64,000 nucleotides of DNA from Drosophila pseudoobscura (lineage: Eukaryota; Arthropoda; Insecta; Diptera; Drosophilidae): NCBI RefSeq assembly GCF_009870125.1, contig NC_046681.1, positions 14,645,001 through 14,709,000 on the forward strand. The letters are read 5' to 3'. Positions 33,101-48,430 of this stretch are shown piece by piece (the first letter of the stretch is position 1; each line of letters begins with the position of its first letter). Below the pieces are notes generated by a model. It did not search any database. It was not told where the DNA came from and saw only the letters and a program-made list of their open reading frames with translations. A program made the translations under genes and the position numbers.

Positions 33101-36100
33101 ATTAGAACCCAGAAGGCAAACCAACCAAAGCCGAAGCCGAGGCCCAAGCAGAAGAAGAGTTTCCTGAGTTCCAGCTACTCATAAAATTTAGCGGCAAAGC
33201 GCCAAAAAAACAAAAAAAAAACCTAAAAATTCAAGTTGAACGAAGCGTACAAAATCATTTCCGACTAAAACTGAACGAAACGGACATGCCACAGAGTGTG
33301 GAGTGTGGAGATGGTTATGGATGTAGATATGGAGGTGGGTTTCGAAGGTGGGCTTTCGAAGGCGGGGGCGCTGCTGGCTGTAACACTCCATCCACAACTC
33401 GGACACCGGACAACTCGACTCGACTCGGCTGGAGTGAGCTCGGAGTGAGCTCAAAATGCGTGACTGCGACTAATGACCCGCACGTGTTCGGGTTACCAGC
33501 AGCGCCCTGGCCCTGGCCTGGCTCTGGCGACGACGCACTACGATGACTATGAGGCTGGGACTGGGGCTGGGTCCGGGGAGAATTGATTACGATCGCTGGA
33601 CGCATATTAATTGTTGCATGCAGCGGCGGTAGTTGGCGGTGGCGGTGGCGGTGTCGGGAAAAAGGATACCCAGTCCAATAAGGATAACCCTGGTAGGGCT
33701 ACGGCTCAGTGGAGCCTCACTCGCGCGCATATGATTAACAACTTAATGGATTCGTGGATGGTTCTCTCCAAGAACTCCCGCGTGCGTGTTGCTGCAGGTA
33801 AACAGCGTATTTGTCGATCGTCCACTCCAGCCACACACCGAGATCCCCGAACCTGGACCCAAAATTTGTCACACTCGGTAAAAAGTTGGGGGAATACCTG
33901 AAGACGCCAAGACCCGAAAACGCGGCTATGTCTATGAGTGATGATCCCTTAGCTGAGTGTGCGTCCACGTAGCAATCATGTGCGCCAGTGAAATGTTAAT
34001 TAGCGCTAATTAAATAATTTATTAACCATCAAATTTTTGGAGAAACGATCGAGGTGCTATGCCATAGATCACAGTCACAATTAACAGCATATCGCTCCAG
34101 AGAGTTATGTTTCATATCAGAGCGACCATCAATCAGTGGGGAGGGATCTTGATAAGCCTGAACAAGCGCCACTCGCAATTCCAAATAAAACTATAGCAAA
34201 AGCAGCCAGAAGAGCAGCCAACAACATGACAAACTATAAACGCAATTACCTAGACAAACGGCAGCCACAGGCAAAAGGCAAAAGGCAACAGGCAACAAAG
34301 GCGACTACATGTGCCACACCATACAACTCCAAAAAGCCAAAAGAGCCAAGAGCAGCCCCACTACCAAGTTACTCAAGTTACAATGAAATTTGTCTGTGGC
34401 AAGTAAACATTGCCACCGCATGCACCGCCATGCAACATGGAGGCTGTTGCGCAGGCGTGCAGAAAATGGAGTTTTCGGTAGCAAAGGCGGCGGATGGGAT
34501 CCTGGTGGTGGCATGCCGACAGGAAACCCAACAACATCATGATGAGGAATGTGCTGGCCGCACGTCTTTTGCTAATAACCATCATAAATTTTGCAGCGGC
34601 AACAAATTGAAATTAAACGAACCAGACACCAGAAAGGCAGTTGGAGACTCCTCCTCTGAGGATAGTAGACTCAGACTCCTTCGAAGCCGCAGAATGCAAT
34701 CAGAGAAGAGAGACAGAGAGAGAGATACCGAAAAAAGAGCCCGATGCTCGTGATTTTCTGTGTGGGTTAAAAAGAAGTGTAACTACTTTGTTGTTGTCAT
34801 GTAGTTAGCACTTGAAGATTTATCCGCGTGAATTAATTGCGATCTTGTTGCAGAGATTTTGCCTTCGTTTCGGCCACATGTGGCGTCGTTGTCCCTTATC
34901 AAAAAATTTAAACGGTAGCCCAGCTGGTGTCCCTCTGTGGGATCTCTGGATACCCGGCAAATTCTCCGGAGCAGTAGCTACTTGTTGGCCATACAGAGAA
35001 TTATGACAATTATGGTGGGGCCATAAATTTCTGGCTGGGATTGCGGGCAAGATCAAGCGGCAACGGGTAACCGCAACCCTATATCCCAAAATCACCTTCA
35101 AGATTATTCATTGCCATTGTCTCGGGCGCATTGCCTCGTAAATCATTTCAATTCACATTTCTCCTCCAGAGTGTTTTTTTTTCTGCTCTCACATTTTTTG
35201 ATGTGTCACACAAGCCGTTGAACTGACGAGCGCGACAGACAACATTATTAGGCTCGGCGATCAACGATCAGCGATGGACGATCAACCGATCGACACTTGG
35301 TGACATTATGGATTATGGATTATGGCGCTCGCGTGCTGTTTATGTATGCCAGTCGCTAATTTTTTCACGCTACGTGGCAAACGATCCTCCATCGAAGTTC
35401 ATCAGCATGCAAAGCATCATCATCTTTTTCCCCCATCATGATGATCGTTTCAACTGCTGGTTCTGCTTGGGCTGCTGATCAATCAACGCCTTAAAAAGCC
35501 AACTGCAGTCCACCAACCTAGGGATCCAGTCGGAGAACCCATTCCATACCAGTTTCTTATTACCAAGCCTGCCACAGCCTGCCTCACATTTGGCAAATAC
35601 ATTTTCGCGCATTTCGCGACGTTTACAAATTGCCGCCATTAATTAGGCAAAAAACGCACGCACCGCCAACGCTTCGAGGTGCCCCCAAAACCCCTACGAG
35701 TCGTCGTCGTCGTGTAGGCGAACCCACAAAAAAAGCAGAGCTCTGAAAAAAGCCTCAGACGATCTGAGACTGGGACTCACATAATAATCAGCGGGTGGAC
35801 AGCAACCAGGATTGGATTGGATTGGATTGGTGCTTTGGCATGCGTTCGAAATTAATTACCTTACCCCTCAACATTCTTGGTCTTGGTCTTGGTGTGTGCT
35901 CGCTCTCTCGTGTGCTGCTGCTGTTGGTGCTTGCTAATTAAGTTGTTTGCGCACTTGAGTTATTGAACCGAGGGCTTGCCTATCCTATAGGCCCTGGGGT
36001 GCTGGGGGAGCACCCGTTTCTGATTTGGGACAGTGCCCTGTCTGCTGTTTGCTGTCTGGTGCCAATACGTGCCGCAATGCAGTCCAGAAGGGAAGTGCAT

Positions 36101-36236
36101 AATGGAATAAATTATGGAATCGAATATTAAAAAAATATAAGAAAAAGTAATGGGATAATATTCATATACCCAGAAAAAAGCATTGAAGTTTAAAAAGTAC
36201 CTTAATATAGTATACTATTCCTAAATATTGGTCGGT

Positions 36237-36283
36237 ATAACTCCCTAACTTATATAACTCCCTAACTTATATAACTCCCTATC
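36237..36283. repeat. 17-bp minisatellite, 2.8 copies
   Basis: The unit ATAACTCCCTAACTTAT is present twice exactly (36237-36253 and 36254-36270) and once truncated (from 36271). There is no coding context. Confidence 0.9.
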
Positions 36284-39200
36284 TACATATGTATATTTCT
36301 GTACTGCTGCTGTCACGGCTGCTTCCTTCCAACCACCAACAGCCCCACCTCTCTGTCAATCGCTTCACTGAGTTGTCAACCTGCCAGCCACTGCCGTCTG
36401 TGTCTGTGTTTGCCAGTGGGGCACGGTCCACTCTGCACCGCTGTTGTTGCATTTTCTATTCCACTGGCGTTTGAATTGGGCATCGCGTGCTGCACCCCAA
36501 GCTACAGATACGAGCTGAAGCTGAAGCTGGAGCTGGAGTCAGAGTTGACTGCTCACTAGGCCGTGGCCCATCATCATGGTCATATCATCATTAACCAGCA
36601 ACAACGCATCAGAAATTAAAGATGCACTTTGGCTGTCAACGTGTTTGCCTTGTTTTAGTTTTTGTTACGGCCTGATGTCGTCATTTGTTTTACCCTTTGT
36701 CCGGCATCTAATTCCGAAACAGACATCTCATATAATTAGTCTCTCTAAATAAATCAGTCTGCCTTCCGATTCATGGGTGTGTGTGTGTGGGGTAGAGGGG
36801 GGAAATGCATTCGAAGAGGTTCCCTACAGGTCGGACTGGGCACTTGATTTGTTTTCGGGCTTCGTTCTTTTTTTGTGTGCTATCTCCCGCTTGTCGCTGA
36901 GGTGATTTAAGTGGTTTTCTCCACCGTGATCACCTCCCTGATCTTCTGACCACAATTTGATGTCTCAATTTCAAGAGTGGAACAGAATAGGAATTTGGAA
37001 TTTGTTTACCAATGTTTTTGGAATCGTTCTACGTACACTTTCCCGTCTTTATCGAGCGGCGCTTTCGTTGCGTTTCGATTTGAATGTAAATTTTTGTAAC
37101 TCTGGAATTGGTTTTCTATTAAGTGCGGCCTCGTGTTCCTGTTGGGATAAGATAATCTCTTTTTAAAAGCTTGTAAAATGTGCGTGTAACCTGTCCGGGA
37201 TGTGTCTTCTACTCGTAAGTGGCCAAGAGCAAGCGAGAGCGAGGGAGCGGCAAACATCAACGACAGCAGCAGCGGAGCGGAGCTGAAGTGACACAACATT
37301 ATGGAAAGGCATTCAGAAGAAATGTGTTATCAATAAGCACATTAATTTGATTAATAACCACCTGCAAATCATTTCCACACTAAACCCCACACAAAAGAAC
37401 TTCCCCCTCCCATCATCCTCCAGGAAACTGATAAAAAAAAATGGAATCTCGCACTCCCCTAAGTAGCGAAAATGTCAGCAACAAATGCTGATGATGCTGC
37501 TGATGTTCCTTCGTTCTGGAGAAGAGAAATGCCATTACAGAGCATCACCAGAGGAAAAAAAGATGACGAAGAAGTAGCGGCAGCACCCACAGAAGAGAAG
37601 AAGCACTGCCACAGAGCCACAGAAGCCACATCAATTTACGCATCGACTTGGGGCAACCCTTTTTTTGCCATTGCTGCTTCCATACATAAATCGCTATCTT
37701 TATGGAATTTTTATGGGCAATCTCCTTGCAGGCATTCCCACACTCCACCCCAAAACAACCACAGGCACCGCACACACACATACACACTCGGCTAATACAT
37801 CGCTTCCGCTGGTAGTGGTGGTGGTGCTCCAACCACCAAATCAGGCAAAAAGGTGCACGCGACACTTGCGCATCATCATTATGTGGGATGAACCGACATC
37901 ATCCCGGGGCAAGACAAGGTGTAAAGAGAGCATAGGATTGTGGCCTGGGTCTGGGACATTGGGGCGTGGGCTTTTTGGGCATGGGTCCAGGTTAAGTGGT
38001 GGGGTTGCCAAATAAAATTTCCTGTGTCCCCCCATATACAGCTACTGCGCCTGCTACTGGCAGTGCAATTTGTTTTGATAACACAAAAACCAATCCACAG
38101 AGCACACAGCAGCCAGCACACACATTTCTGGTAGTTCAATGCTCAGAGGGGGATACGGATGAGAGTGAGATAGAGGATGGATGAAAGATGATGGGCGAAA
38201 TCCTTAACCAGTTAATCGGTTAAAGCTGAACGAGATGAAATCTTAGCTTAAGAAAAATACTGTGTCCAGCCAAGAGATATTTAAGTGATAGCCTTTTACA
38301 AAATCATTGATTAGACGTTGATTAGAGGTCAAGATAAAGAATACGAATTGAATTGAATTCCTCAAATTTAAAAGTTCCGAGTAGTATATGTCTTCTATTT
38401 ATTTTATATATTCCGAGATGATTTGTCAGAAATCCAATATTACATATCCTTGGCACTCCTGAGGCACTCTTTTACTCTTCTCCGTTTAGTTGTGTTCAGA
38501 TCAGACATGGTCCTAAGTCCCTTGTCTGCTCATGTTCTTGGCAGGCTTTTATCTGGTTGTCGACGCTGTCGTAGTCGCTGTTCCCTGAAACGGTGTTTGG
38601 TTACACCACCAGCCACCAGTCACCAGAGTCCTGTCCGTTCGTCCGTCTGTCCATTCCCTGGCCAATACGCAGAAGCGACCCTATCTGGGGTCTGGGGTTA
38701 CGAGGGTTACGAGTGTAGTAAGTAAGTAACATATTGTGTGTGAGCATACATACTTATTTATCGATGGACGCGTGTCTGTTTATTAATTGAAGTATTTGTT
38801 CAGTGTGTCGTCTGTTGTCTGTTTATTTTTTCATGGTTCTTCAATGGTTGTTGTTTCAGTGTCGCGTCAACACACTTGAAATTTGAAACATTCCCTTTTG
38901 CGGCTCGACATCTACTTCTTCTGCGGCTGGCCCTTCGATCAACGAATGTGTGCTACTTGTTTGCATTAACCAATTAGCGTGTGTGTCTGCGTGGAAGAGA
39001 CGAGTCGGGGTGTCTGGTGTCTGGTGTGGCAGGTTGCGTGGGCCAAGAGACCTTTGACATTTTTTGGTCTCATATTTGTTTTGACAGTTACTCCCACCCG
39101 CGTATGTGAGGGTCTGTGTGGAAACGAACAACTGTTCTGAGCCATTTTGCAGAGAATTTATAAATACTTTCTTGAGGGATTATCAGAGTTTGAGTTGGAA

Positions 39201-41361
39201 ATTGAAACGCTATAGTCTCTTACAAGAGGAGCAGTATTCAGGATAAACCATTAAATGGTTCTTTGTGCAAGGGTTTTAGCCAGAAGGAGTAACAGTTAAG
39301 AGTTAAGTAAGTACTACTTTCTGGATCAATAGATCTATAGATCTGATGGGTTTGGACATTTGATGTTCATCTTCAAAGAACAAAAACTGAATGGCTTAAG
39401 GTATGAGAAATGGATATTCCTTTAGTCTAGGGATAACATGTCTTATGTAGGATCCAAAAAGATCTTGAAGATCATTCTAAATGTCTTCTGCTTGGTTTTT
39501 CACAAAATTTCCATAACTGTTATTAATAGCATTACCAAAATAGCATAATAATAAATAACCAAAACTAAAATAAATTATACTTCTATTAGTAAACTTTTAT
39601 TTTAAATATAGAAAAACAAAATCAACCCAAACTATTCTCTATTACTATAAAATAATCATATTAGACTTAAAGTCCCATGATTTATGGTTTATGTTTCGAT
39701 TTCGTCAAGTATTTGGTTCCTCCAATATGTTCAACAAATCGGTTAATACTCCTTATGTATAGCGGTATAGGATATTCACTCGATCAAACTACAAATGGTC
39801 TAAGCTCATTATACAGACTTATGTTGATACATACATTCATCTAAAGGTACTCTTCTTCGCTCAGCATGCGCTTCCATTCACACAGTCATTGAGGAGCGCT
39901 GTCAGCTCCAACGACTTCTTTAAGTAGAATTTATGTGACAACACAATCGAGAGGGAGAGAGACACCAAGAGAGATTGGTCGGTTCTCTCTCTGGTTAGAA
40001 CCTGTCGGCGGATTAAGATTTTGTACACATTTTTATTGTTGTCTTGGGCATAATTTGACAATCATTAAGTAACAGTTAAATTTAAATATACAAGAAATAT
40101 ATATAAATAAAACCAGAGACTAGAGAAAATAGTAGGGTGCAAAAAGTTCATTCGATTCGATCATTCATAAAGTTATCGCTTGCTCCAGATGCCAATTCCA
40201 TTCGGAGCAGTCTCTCCATTAAGTATGGGGATATAAAATCTGATATTTCTAATGCAGATAAGTCCGGGTAGCGTCTTGGCTTTTGTGGCTTGTCACAAAT
40301 CATTGGCGTAAAGTGTTGATTTTGCATAAATTTCCAAAAGCAAGTCTTGAATCAAGTCCCCTTGCCCCGTGTTTTATGTTAATGACAGCGGGGCTATGGG
40401 TGTCGAATCTAGACTAATTTGTAAACCATTTGGAGAGCCGTCTTTGCTGCGTGGGCTGATTGCTGGACTATTTTGCCTAGTAGCTCTAGTAGGTTTGATT
40501 TGTTGGATTTGATGTTGACTTGCCAGCACTTAATTTTAATACTTCATGGGCTTCATGGTCTGGGGAGCGAAAAAATGTTTTATGTTTTATGTTCTGGCCA
40601 AACAAGCTATCGACATGAATATTCAATGCAAAACTCTTTTTGCTTTTGCTTTTTCGGTTTATTGAACTATAATTCTACGAGCAGGAAGTCTACTTTTCCA
40701 TCTGGCCATCACTTTCTTTGGCTCTTAAAGATTATCTCTTTGGAAAACTCTTGTAAGCGTCTTTTTTTCTTCTAAGTCTAGCAAGGGAAATTCCTTACCA
40801 TTTATATTGTATATATGTGTGTATATAAATATATGTAAGTATATAATTTTTTTTTGCATTTTTAGTTGTTGTTGTACCTTTCCTGGAGAGATTGCAAATA
40901 CATTAACACTTTTTTATGGTCCGGTTTTGGACTTGGAAGTCTCCGGACAGGACACCGGCGTCTGGACCGCCTGGTGGGTGGCAACGATTGCTACGGTTTT
41001 CGCATCATTTGTTTTGTTGATGCTACATTAGAGACCCCCTCCAGACCAGTAACAGCTTTCGCTTCTGTTTCAGATACATGTATGTACATAATATTTTTTT
41101 TTTTTTTTTGTGGCATAAACTTGCGCATCATTGATTTCAATTTGAAGCTCGAGTTGTCGCCGTTTTCGTCTTGGCTGAAGCAGGACCGCGCCGAACTATC
41201 AGCATTAAATGTTATGGGGCAACAACGTCCACCACTGCATGCGTGGCCGGGAACCCCATCCCTCCACACTACCCCCACAGCATATGTCCGTGCCGTGTCC
41301 GTGCGTTATCTGTTTCCGCAACATGATGTTGCAAAGAGTGAGACGACCGACCGACCAACCA

Positions 41362-41387
41362 CGATGGTGATGATGATGATGATGATG
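41362..41387. repeat. GAT trinucleotide microsatellite
   Basis: ATGGTGATGATGATGATGAT-type units, bounded by unique sequence. Confidence 0.85.
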
Positions 41388-44289
41388 GCAGGGGGAGGAC
41401 ACGACAACGACAACGCTGTCGTTTCTGCTGATAATGATTATTGAAGTTGCGCCACTGATTTTTACCCAAACACTCGCACACATACGAGTATATATATTAT
41501 ATAGTATATTTATGATATATGTGTATGCGATTTGGTCCTGCTGAAAAATTTCAACGCATAAAAATATCTTGGACGTGGTTCCCATTCCTCTCAGTCCTTC
41601 TCCAGGCCACTGGCTTTCCACCCACTCCCACACTTCGCTTCCCCGCTTACTCGCTCGCGTTGCTGCTGCTGCCTGCTGCTGCTACTGCTGCTGCTGTCGT
41701 CGACACTGTGAGCAAGATGGACTTCCGGTTTCCTGTTTCCGTCTGTCGAACTTCTTTACTTTTTTTTCAATGCTTCAACACACACACACACACCCTCTCT
41801 CCCCTATCTGCCGGTCCCTATGTCATATGTATAACAATTTTTATATCGCTTTTAGCTCTTCTTCATCTTTGTTGCTGTTGTTTTTGTTGGGCGTGGATGC
41901 TGGGCATCCTTGCATCGACATTTGATGTGTCAGCTGGATCTAGCGTGTGTCCAGTTGGGTGTGAGTCCTCAATCGATAGAAGCCTCCGAGGATGAGTCCG
42001 AGTAAGAGTTTTCTGGGCCACAAAAAGGAGGAATTTAAGCGACTCAGCTGGGATTTTGAGAGAGAAATCCCTTGAATTATTGCCACTCATCGCAAACTGC
42101 TCTCCTGTGTTTTGTATTCAACCTTGAATTTAATGCAACTGCAACAACCCTTCAGAAACGATACCGATCCACTAGCGCGCGGCTTCACATCAAATGCACA
42201 CCATGCAAAACTAATGACAATTCGTTTCGAGCATCATTAGGAGTCCCTCGGTCCATGACCATGACTTTTCACAAAAACAAATATTCGTATACCCATCGGG
42301 CATCCACAGACAACATGACGCTGCTGAAACTCTCGGAAAGACACACTCACACCTGCAACGCAGTGCAACGGTGCAACAAACCCCCATGCTGTGCACCGCA
42401 GTATTTATTTTCCTTCTTTTTTTTTGCTAATACTTTAAGCGGGGCGTCTAGCTGTCTGGCTAGTAAAGTCGTCCGAGAGATATCCCGTAGAACGCTGACT
42501 GTGAGACGGCCTTGGCGCGGAGAACACGCTGCGATCTATCCCCGGGAAAACGGCACTCTATCTGTCTAGAAACGGCATGGTACCATCCAAAACTCTGGCC
42601 ATATGTTTGACTTTGGTAAAATGCTAGACATAGAGGCGTCTGCAAATTTTTCAAGGATCATGGAGGGCACAGAACAGGTAGGTCTTAAGAGAAAACATTA
42701 CCATTGGAACTAAACTAACCAAATACTAGACGCTTTTAGCTGACAAACGACAGGCCAAATAATGGCAAACACTGGGGAATCTACTATCATATTAAAAAGT
42801 GCTTTCTTCTCTTCATTCTATAAAGATATGGAACAGATCTACCCAAAGTTCTGTATAATATTAACACTGCGGCCTCTGCAAATTGTTTACAAATAAATTT
42901 CCAACTAAGAGACTTCCTATACTAAAATAAACATTTTCAAAAGCCATTTTATGTTTTACAGCACTATAGCCATGCTTCTGGGAATCAATTTAAACCGCTA
43001 ACCCCAATTTTTGGATACTTGCTGAAAGCCCTCTGCCCATGCTATATAGTAGTAGTAGTAGTCCATCCATTTAATTTCCCTTATCGGTTAATGGTCACTA
43101 ATAGATCATAATGAAAATGCCATAAAATCAACATAGAAGAAAGACTTTTAGCTACTTATAGTCATGTAGGGAAGGTAGCCTTTGTGTGTGGCAACATTTA
43201 TTGTATTCTGTGGCATATGAAATTTCTGTTGTTGATTTTTGATGAGGGGGACCCCACACGGGAGGTTCGTTTCGGGCGATAAGCAAATTTTTAATGTAAA
43301 AAAAACGTATCAATGATAATTTCGGGGTTCATTTAATTTGAATACAATTTTTATAATACTTTAATGACCCTTAGAACATGGACAAAACCGGACTAAATAT
43401 TCAAAAAATAATTAAAATAAAAAAAAACAACCGAACGATTTTTTATTGATTTTTTACGACTATTCTTGAATTCCTGCCAAAAAGAATTATCTCTACTACT
43501 TTCATGAATTTGCATAATCCACCCAAAACAGTTCTCTAAGGTTCGGGACGGGGTCATCTGGGTGGGGAGGGGCCTAGTCGGTGCTAAACGATTTGTCCGT
43601 CAGACCTGACTGTGGCTCTGTGATCGGTCGTGTGATCGTAAAACAGAAACATTTAACATACTCACGATACAAGAGGGCGATCTTTGTTCGTTGCGACACA
43701 GACCCCAGACACAGGCCCAGACACCAAAATGTCGACCAAAAAGTCGTAAAATCATATCAAAAAGTCACAACAGATCAGAGCTGCTTCGAAAGACATTTCG
43801 CACCTGCGGATGGGTTGAAAACTTTTTACGACCCTCTCGGATCTCTTGACGGCATCTATAAAATCCATGAACCACCTTCTCAGGCCATGTCCATGCCCCC
43901 CCAATAATCGTCTGACTTATGTGACATTATTGATCGTTAGGGCCCCGGGCCCGCTACGTTTTTCTTTGAGCTGCGAAGGGATTTTGTCGTTTAGCGTAAT
44001 TTTGTAATTTGTTTTCCAAATGTCTTTTCGACTACTTAGAATCGTATCAATCGGGAGAGAGATCCGTGCCGGTGGTCTTCAGCACTTCTCTGTCTGCCTT
44101 CTGCGATTTCCAAAAACTTTCAATAAGATATTGCTTTTTACGACAATCTCTGGTGGTGAAGTTGAGTTAAGTTGAGCTTTTATTTTAATATATTTTTTCC
44201 TTTTTTGTATGTCGTCAACGTTTTTATGATCGACTTTTATGAGGTGCGATGACTTAGAGATTGCCTTGAACTCGATTTTCGTATTTTTT

Positions 44290-44900
44290 TTGTGAGGGGC
44301 TTATAACGGTACTAGTTTTAGTATATGTATATCGAAATTTGACATGTTGTTAAAGAAATGAAACTAGAAAGTTAAGAAAAAGCGACATCAACTATAATAG
44401 GTGCTATGAGGTGCTAGTGGAGAAAAAAATATATATGCATATTAAAAAAAGAAAAAAAAATTATAAGAATTTAGTTAAAATAAAATAAATACATGTAGTA
44501 ATATTTTAATATTTCATAAGAATAAAATTTGAAAAGTCTAATAATATATCTAAAGATTATATTTATTAATTATTAAGTTTCAAAAATAAAATTATTTTAT
44601 TTTATTAAAATAGTATAAAAAATAGTGCAAAAAGTAGAAATTATATTAATAAATTAATTTTAAAACAACGACAGATATGTATATAGATGTATATAGAGAT
44701 TAAACTAATTAGTACGATTTTCAATTGCTTAGAATTTTAGCTTATAATTAATGATAATTAAAAGGCAATTCATCCCAAGAATGTATTTGTTAGTTATACG
44801 AGTACTTTGCTCTGTTTTGATATGCATTTGTTATAGATAGTACTACAATAGATTATATAATAGATACTACATTACACTTTTAATTGTTCCACCTTCTGAA
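44290..44900. other. Extremely AT-rich island
   Basis: About 600 bases are dominated by A and T, with many AATAAA, TTTATT and ATATAT words and almost no CG. Such stretches can act as matrix-attachment or replication-origin DNA in flies. That role is inferred from composition only. Confidence 0.5.
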
Positions 44901-47283
44901 ACATCTAAAAACTATTCCAACTATTCCAAAGGTTCCAGCCATTGTTCTTCCAAATTAAAAAAATTGTTTAAACTTTACAACAACATCCAACAAAATTTTA
45001 AGCTAAATTACAAGACGAGTCCTGACAACATTTGACAACATTATTACTCTGAAATCTTGCCTCTAAAGACTGAAGTCCCGACGGTTAAGAGAATGCAGCT
45101 GGTTGACCCACAACTCTACGGGGCATCCTCGGAGTTTTATTACCCTAAGAACAGTGGTTGACATTTTCCGTATTGTTTCATAATTCTCCTTTTAGTGGGG
45201 AAATTGCTTGAAAATGTTAAGTAGGCTGGACCTGGACCCTGCCCAATCCAATAATTTCATTCTTGACTTTCTTGACTTTTGGAGGAGATGTGGGTTATCT
45301 TTTGACATGGGTTTTATGGATCTCTCCCCCATATATAGTACAAGTGTGTGTGTGTGTGTAAAGTGTGAAACAACTGGAATACAAATCGAAAATACATATT
45401 ATTTATGAGGTTCATCAGGAGTTTACGACGGCTCAATGCTCATTCAGAGCAAAGCGGAGAGCCGCCAGAAGAGCCAAAAGAGAAGAAAAAAGCAGATACC
45501 TGACCAGGCCATAAAAATTATAAAAATAACGTATGCATCTTCTCCTGCAACACTGCACTGCAGTGTCTGTCTGTTTGACTGCCCCTCTCTCTCCCTTCCT
45601 TCCTTCGGGCACCTCATGCTGTGAGGCAGAAGGTAGGTCTGGCTCGGAGTCTGGTTCTGGGTCTGACTGTTGGTCTGGTCGGCACAGACTTCATGACGTC
45701 CTCGCTTAATGTCTGGACGTTGTAACGAAAGTAAATTTTTTCATAACTTGCCGATCGATAAATATTTTTCAGCTTCGACTCTGCGACTCCGGCACTGCAG
45801 CAGGTAGGTAGGTATAGTCCCAGGGTCTTTTAGGTAGCATTCGTGTTCCTTCTTCCAGAGATTCAGACAACCAGAGAACCAGACAAACTGGCAGCAACAT
45901 CATTAGCAACTGTATGAGAGTACGAGTATCTGTATCTGTGTGTCAGAGTATCTTCTCAATGACTGAACATAAATGAAGGAGCATGGCTGCAGATACAGAT
46001 GCGGGCAGACTGTATTTGCTTATGGATTGAGGGTTCGGAGAAGGGGAAATGATCATAACTGACTAATCGAATTGGTAGTCAAATGGTTTACTGCCAAAGA
46101 TTTGTAACTTAAAATAAATGAGAGCTAAGGGGGAATGAACAAGCAGGTCCTCAGGGTCTCCAAAAGGGGGGACTATGAAGGGGATCTGTTCATAAAAGTT
46201 ATACATATGGAGAAAAGGGATTGTTATTCATGGATTCGTTTGATTTTAAGGAATCAAAGATACATATATGGTACATTTTTAGGGGTCGATATCCAGGCTA
46301 AAATGTCACTAAATATCTTGAAACCTATTCGAGCTCTTTCTGCACTTGACTAAAACCCTTTAACATAAACGCCAGGTTTTCACCTTTTGCACTAAGAAAA
46401 TAACTTGACACTTTATTATCCTTCACCGCTTTACGCTCCCATATTATCCTTCCTTCTACCTTCAGGGTTCACACTTCTCAAGTGCCCAATATTATTGGTT
46501 GGATATTTGTTTAAGGTAAGAGGGCTTGTCGAATGCAAATAGATCATAAAAGTAGAAAATGCGTAAGTGTTCTGCAGAAAAGGTTGCTAAGGGCAGGCCA
46601 CAGGCACTTGACAAAACCTCGACAAAAAGTAAACACCTGACTGACAGTTTGACAAATTGGAAGAAAAAAGGAAACCAAAAACCTCTCTAAGAAATCTGTT
46701 ACTAAGAACTTCCTGTATCTCTCTCTATTATATAAAAGAAAAGCGAGTGAGTCGATGGTTGACACACAAATGAAACAAGTATAAAATATATTCAATCGAT
46801 ATTCAAAAACTACTTTGAAAGGTAGAATTTTCATAGGTCTATCGGTAGAGAAGTGTAGTGTGGGTTCCTCTCTCTCTTTGATTATGAAGAAATTCACGTC
46901 TAATTGGCCTCTGGACAAACACAACCCCATCAAAAGGATAATATCCTTGCGGCTGTCAGCTAATTAGGCGCACACGACATCTAACTCGTGACTGTTCTGG
47001 TTGTTCTGTCTGACAAGCGGATTGTGGCTGGTAAGTTTTTTTTTTTGTAACTCGATACAAATGATGGCAAATGTTGCGAGGCCAATCAGACATTTGTGTC
47101 GCCATGGTTAGCACCTACGCACCAAAACCCCTCCCCTGTTCCACTTGACAGGTACTTCCATTACCCCATGTTGCCAAGGTGCAATGCCAATTAAACGGAT
47201 TTTGAGCCGCAATACGCAAATGCGACCACTCTTCGCCGCTCGATTGGGAGCTACACAAAAATACGTACCATACATACATATAA

Positions 47284-47330
47284 ATGGATGGATGGTTGGT
47301 TGGTTGGATGGTTAGTTGGTTGGGTGGATG
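47284..47330. repeat. TGGA/TTGG tetranucleotide repeat
   Basis: Alternating TGGA, TTGG and TGGT units without a coding frame on the plus strand. Confidence 0.8.
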
Positions 47331-48430
47331 CCCCAGACGAAGACCAAACCTTTGAGTGCTGCTGTGGTCCACTTGAAATTATGCCGAGAGATGCTCGAGT
47401 GGGCACAGCCGCCGCCGCCGCCAATAACCACGCACATACAACACTCATCTATCCATCCCAGATTGAATCCCAGGGACCAGGCCACAGAGACCATCCAGAC
47501 CAGGCCACAAACAACCCTCGAAGCCTCGAAGCAGTCCAAGTAGTACTTCTACAATCAATCTTAGGGGTTCGGGGGTTCGGGACTCGCGCTATGGCTCTCA
47601 ATCAAAGCTGCTGCTTCTGCTGTTGCTGCCCGGCCCTGGGCCCGCTCGGCGATCTTTCTACTTCGCTAAACGTTTTGGTCTCGTATCGTCCGGGGGTTTT
47701 TGTTTTTTCGCCCAGGGATCTGCTGTCAGTCAGTTGCGGCCTGACCTGAAATTGCCAGCAATTATGTATTCCATTTATGTATTTTTCTAGCCTTTATCGG
47801 TCATGTTGTTGGCATTGGCATTGTTGGCATAATTATAGGCTTAACGAAAATTATTGACAAGTGAATTAGAAAATTATTTTCGGGGACTTTCTTTGTTTTC
47901 GCCTTTCATGGGCAATGAATTGTAAAGTTCTTTGCGTCCTTGTGTGAATTTTTTTTTGGAATCAGAAACTATTTCTTTAGAATAAAAACGATTTGTACTC
48001 GGGTCTAAAGAGAAACGAAGTTTTTTCATGTTTAGCTAAAATTTGACCTTTTTTCTTTGGATTGGAAAACTATATATTTTAGACGTTAATGCTTTCGAAT
48101 AAGCTACCTGGGGAACCAAAGTTCACATCGCTTCCTAAACCTGTCCAGCAGCAGCCCCACCCACAAAAAAAGCTATAAACAACCCTCCGAGACAAACCAC
48201 AGAGTGACAATGAAACGCCAACGCAAACGGCAGGCCAATTAATATTCATAAGAATTTTTGTTACGCTTTTGCCACAAGTTGAGGCAACAAAAAACTACAC
48301 AGTCACCATCAAAGTTCCTTCTCACTCTCCTACCCTTCCCTATCTGGGGTCTAAAAAAACACAATATATGCCAGGCACAAAGCACTTACCTCGTAGCACT
48401 TGAGAACATAGAGTAGTACGAGACCATCAT

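Larger units (their letters stand above)
28262..40000. other. Gene-free flank, right part 1
   Basis: No supported gene is present. It holds an ATA repeat (28525-28545), a GACA/GGAC-type run (30134-30176), GGCACT repeats (about 30262-30305), four ATTGG units (about 35809-35831), a 17-bp minisatellite (36237-36283) and many TG or GA short runs. A 205-codon frame at 34136-34753 is biased by CAAAAGGCAAC-type simple sequence and has no domain. It is probably intergenic or intronic regulatory DNA. Confidence 0.5.

Noticed and set aside
34136..34753. 205-codon plus-strand frame
   Set aside because: Built largely from simple AGGCAAAAGGCAAC-type sequence. No domain, no start context or splice logic, and an AG-rich end.
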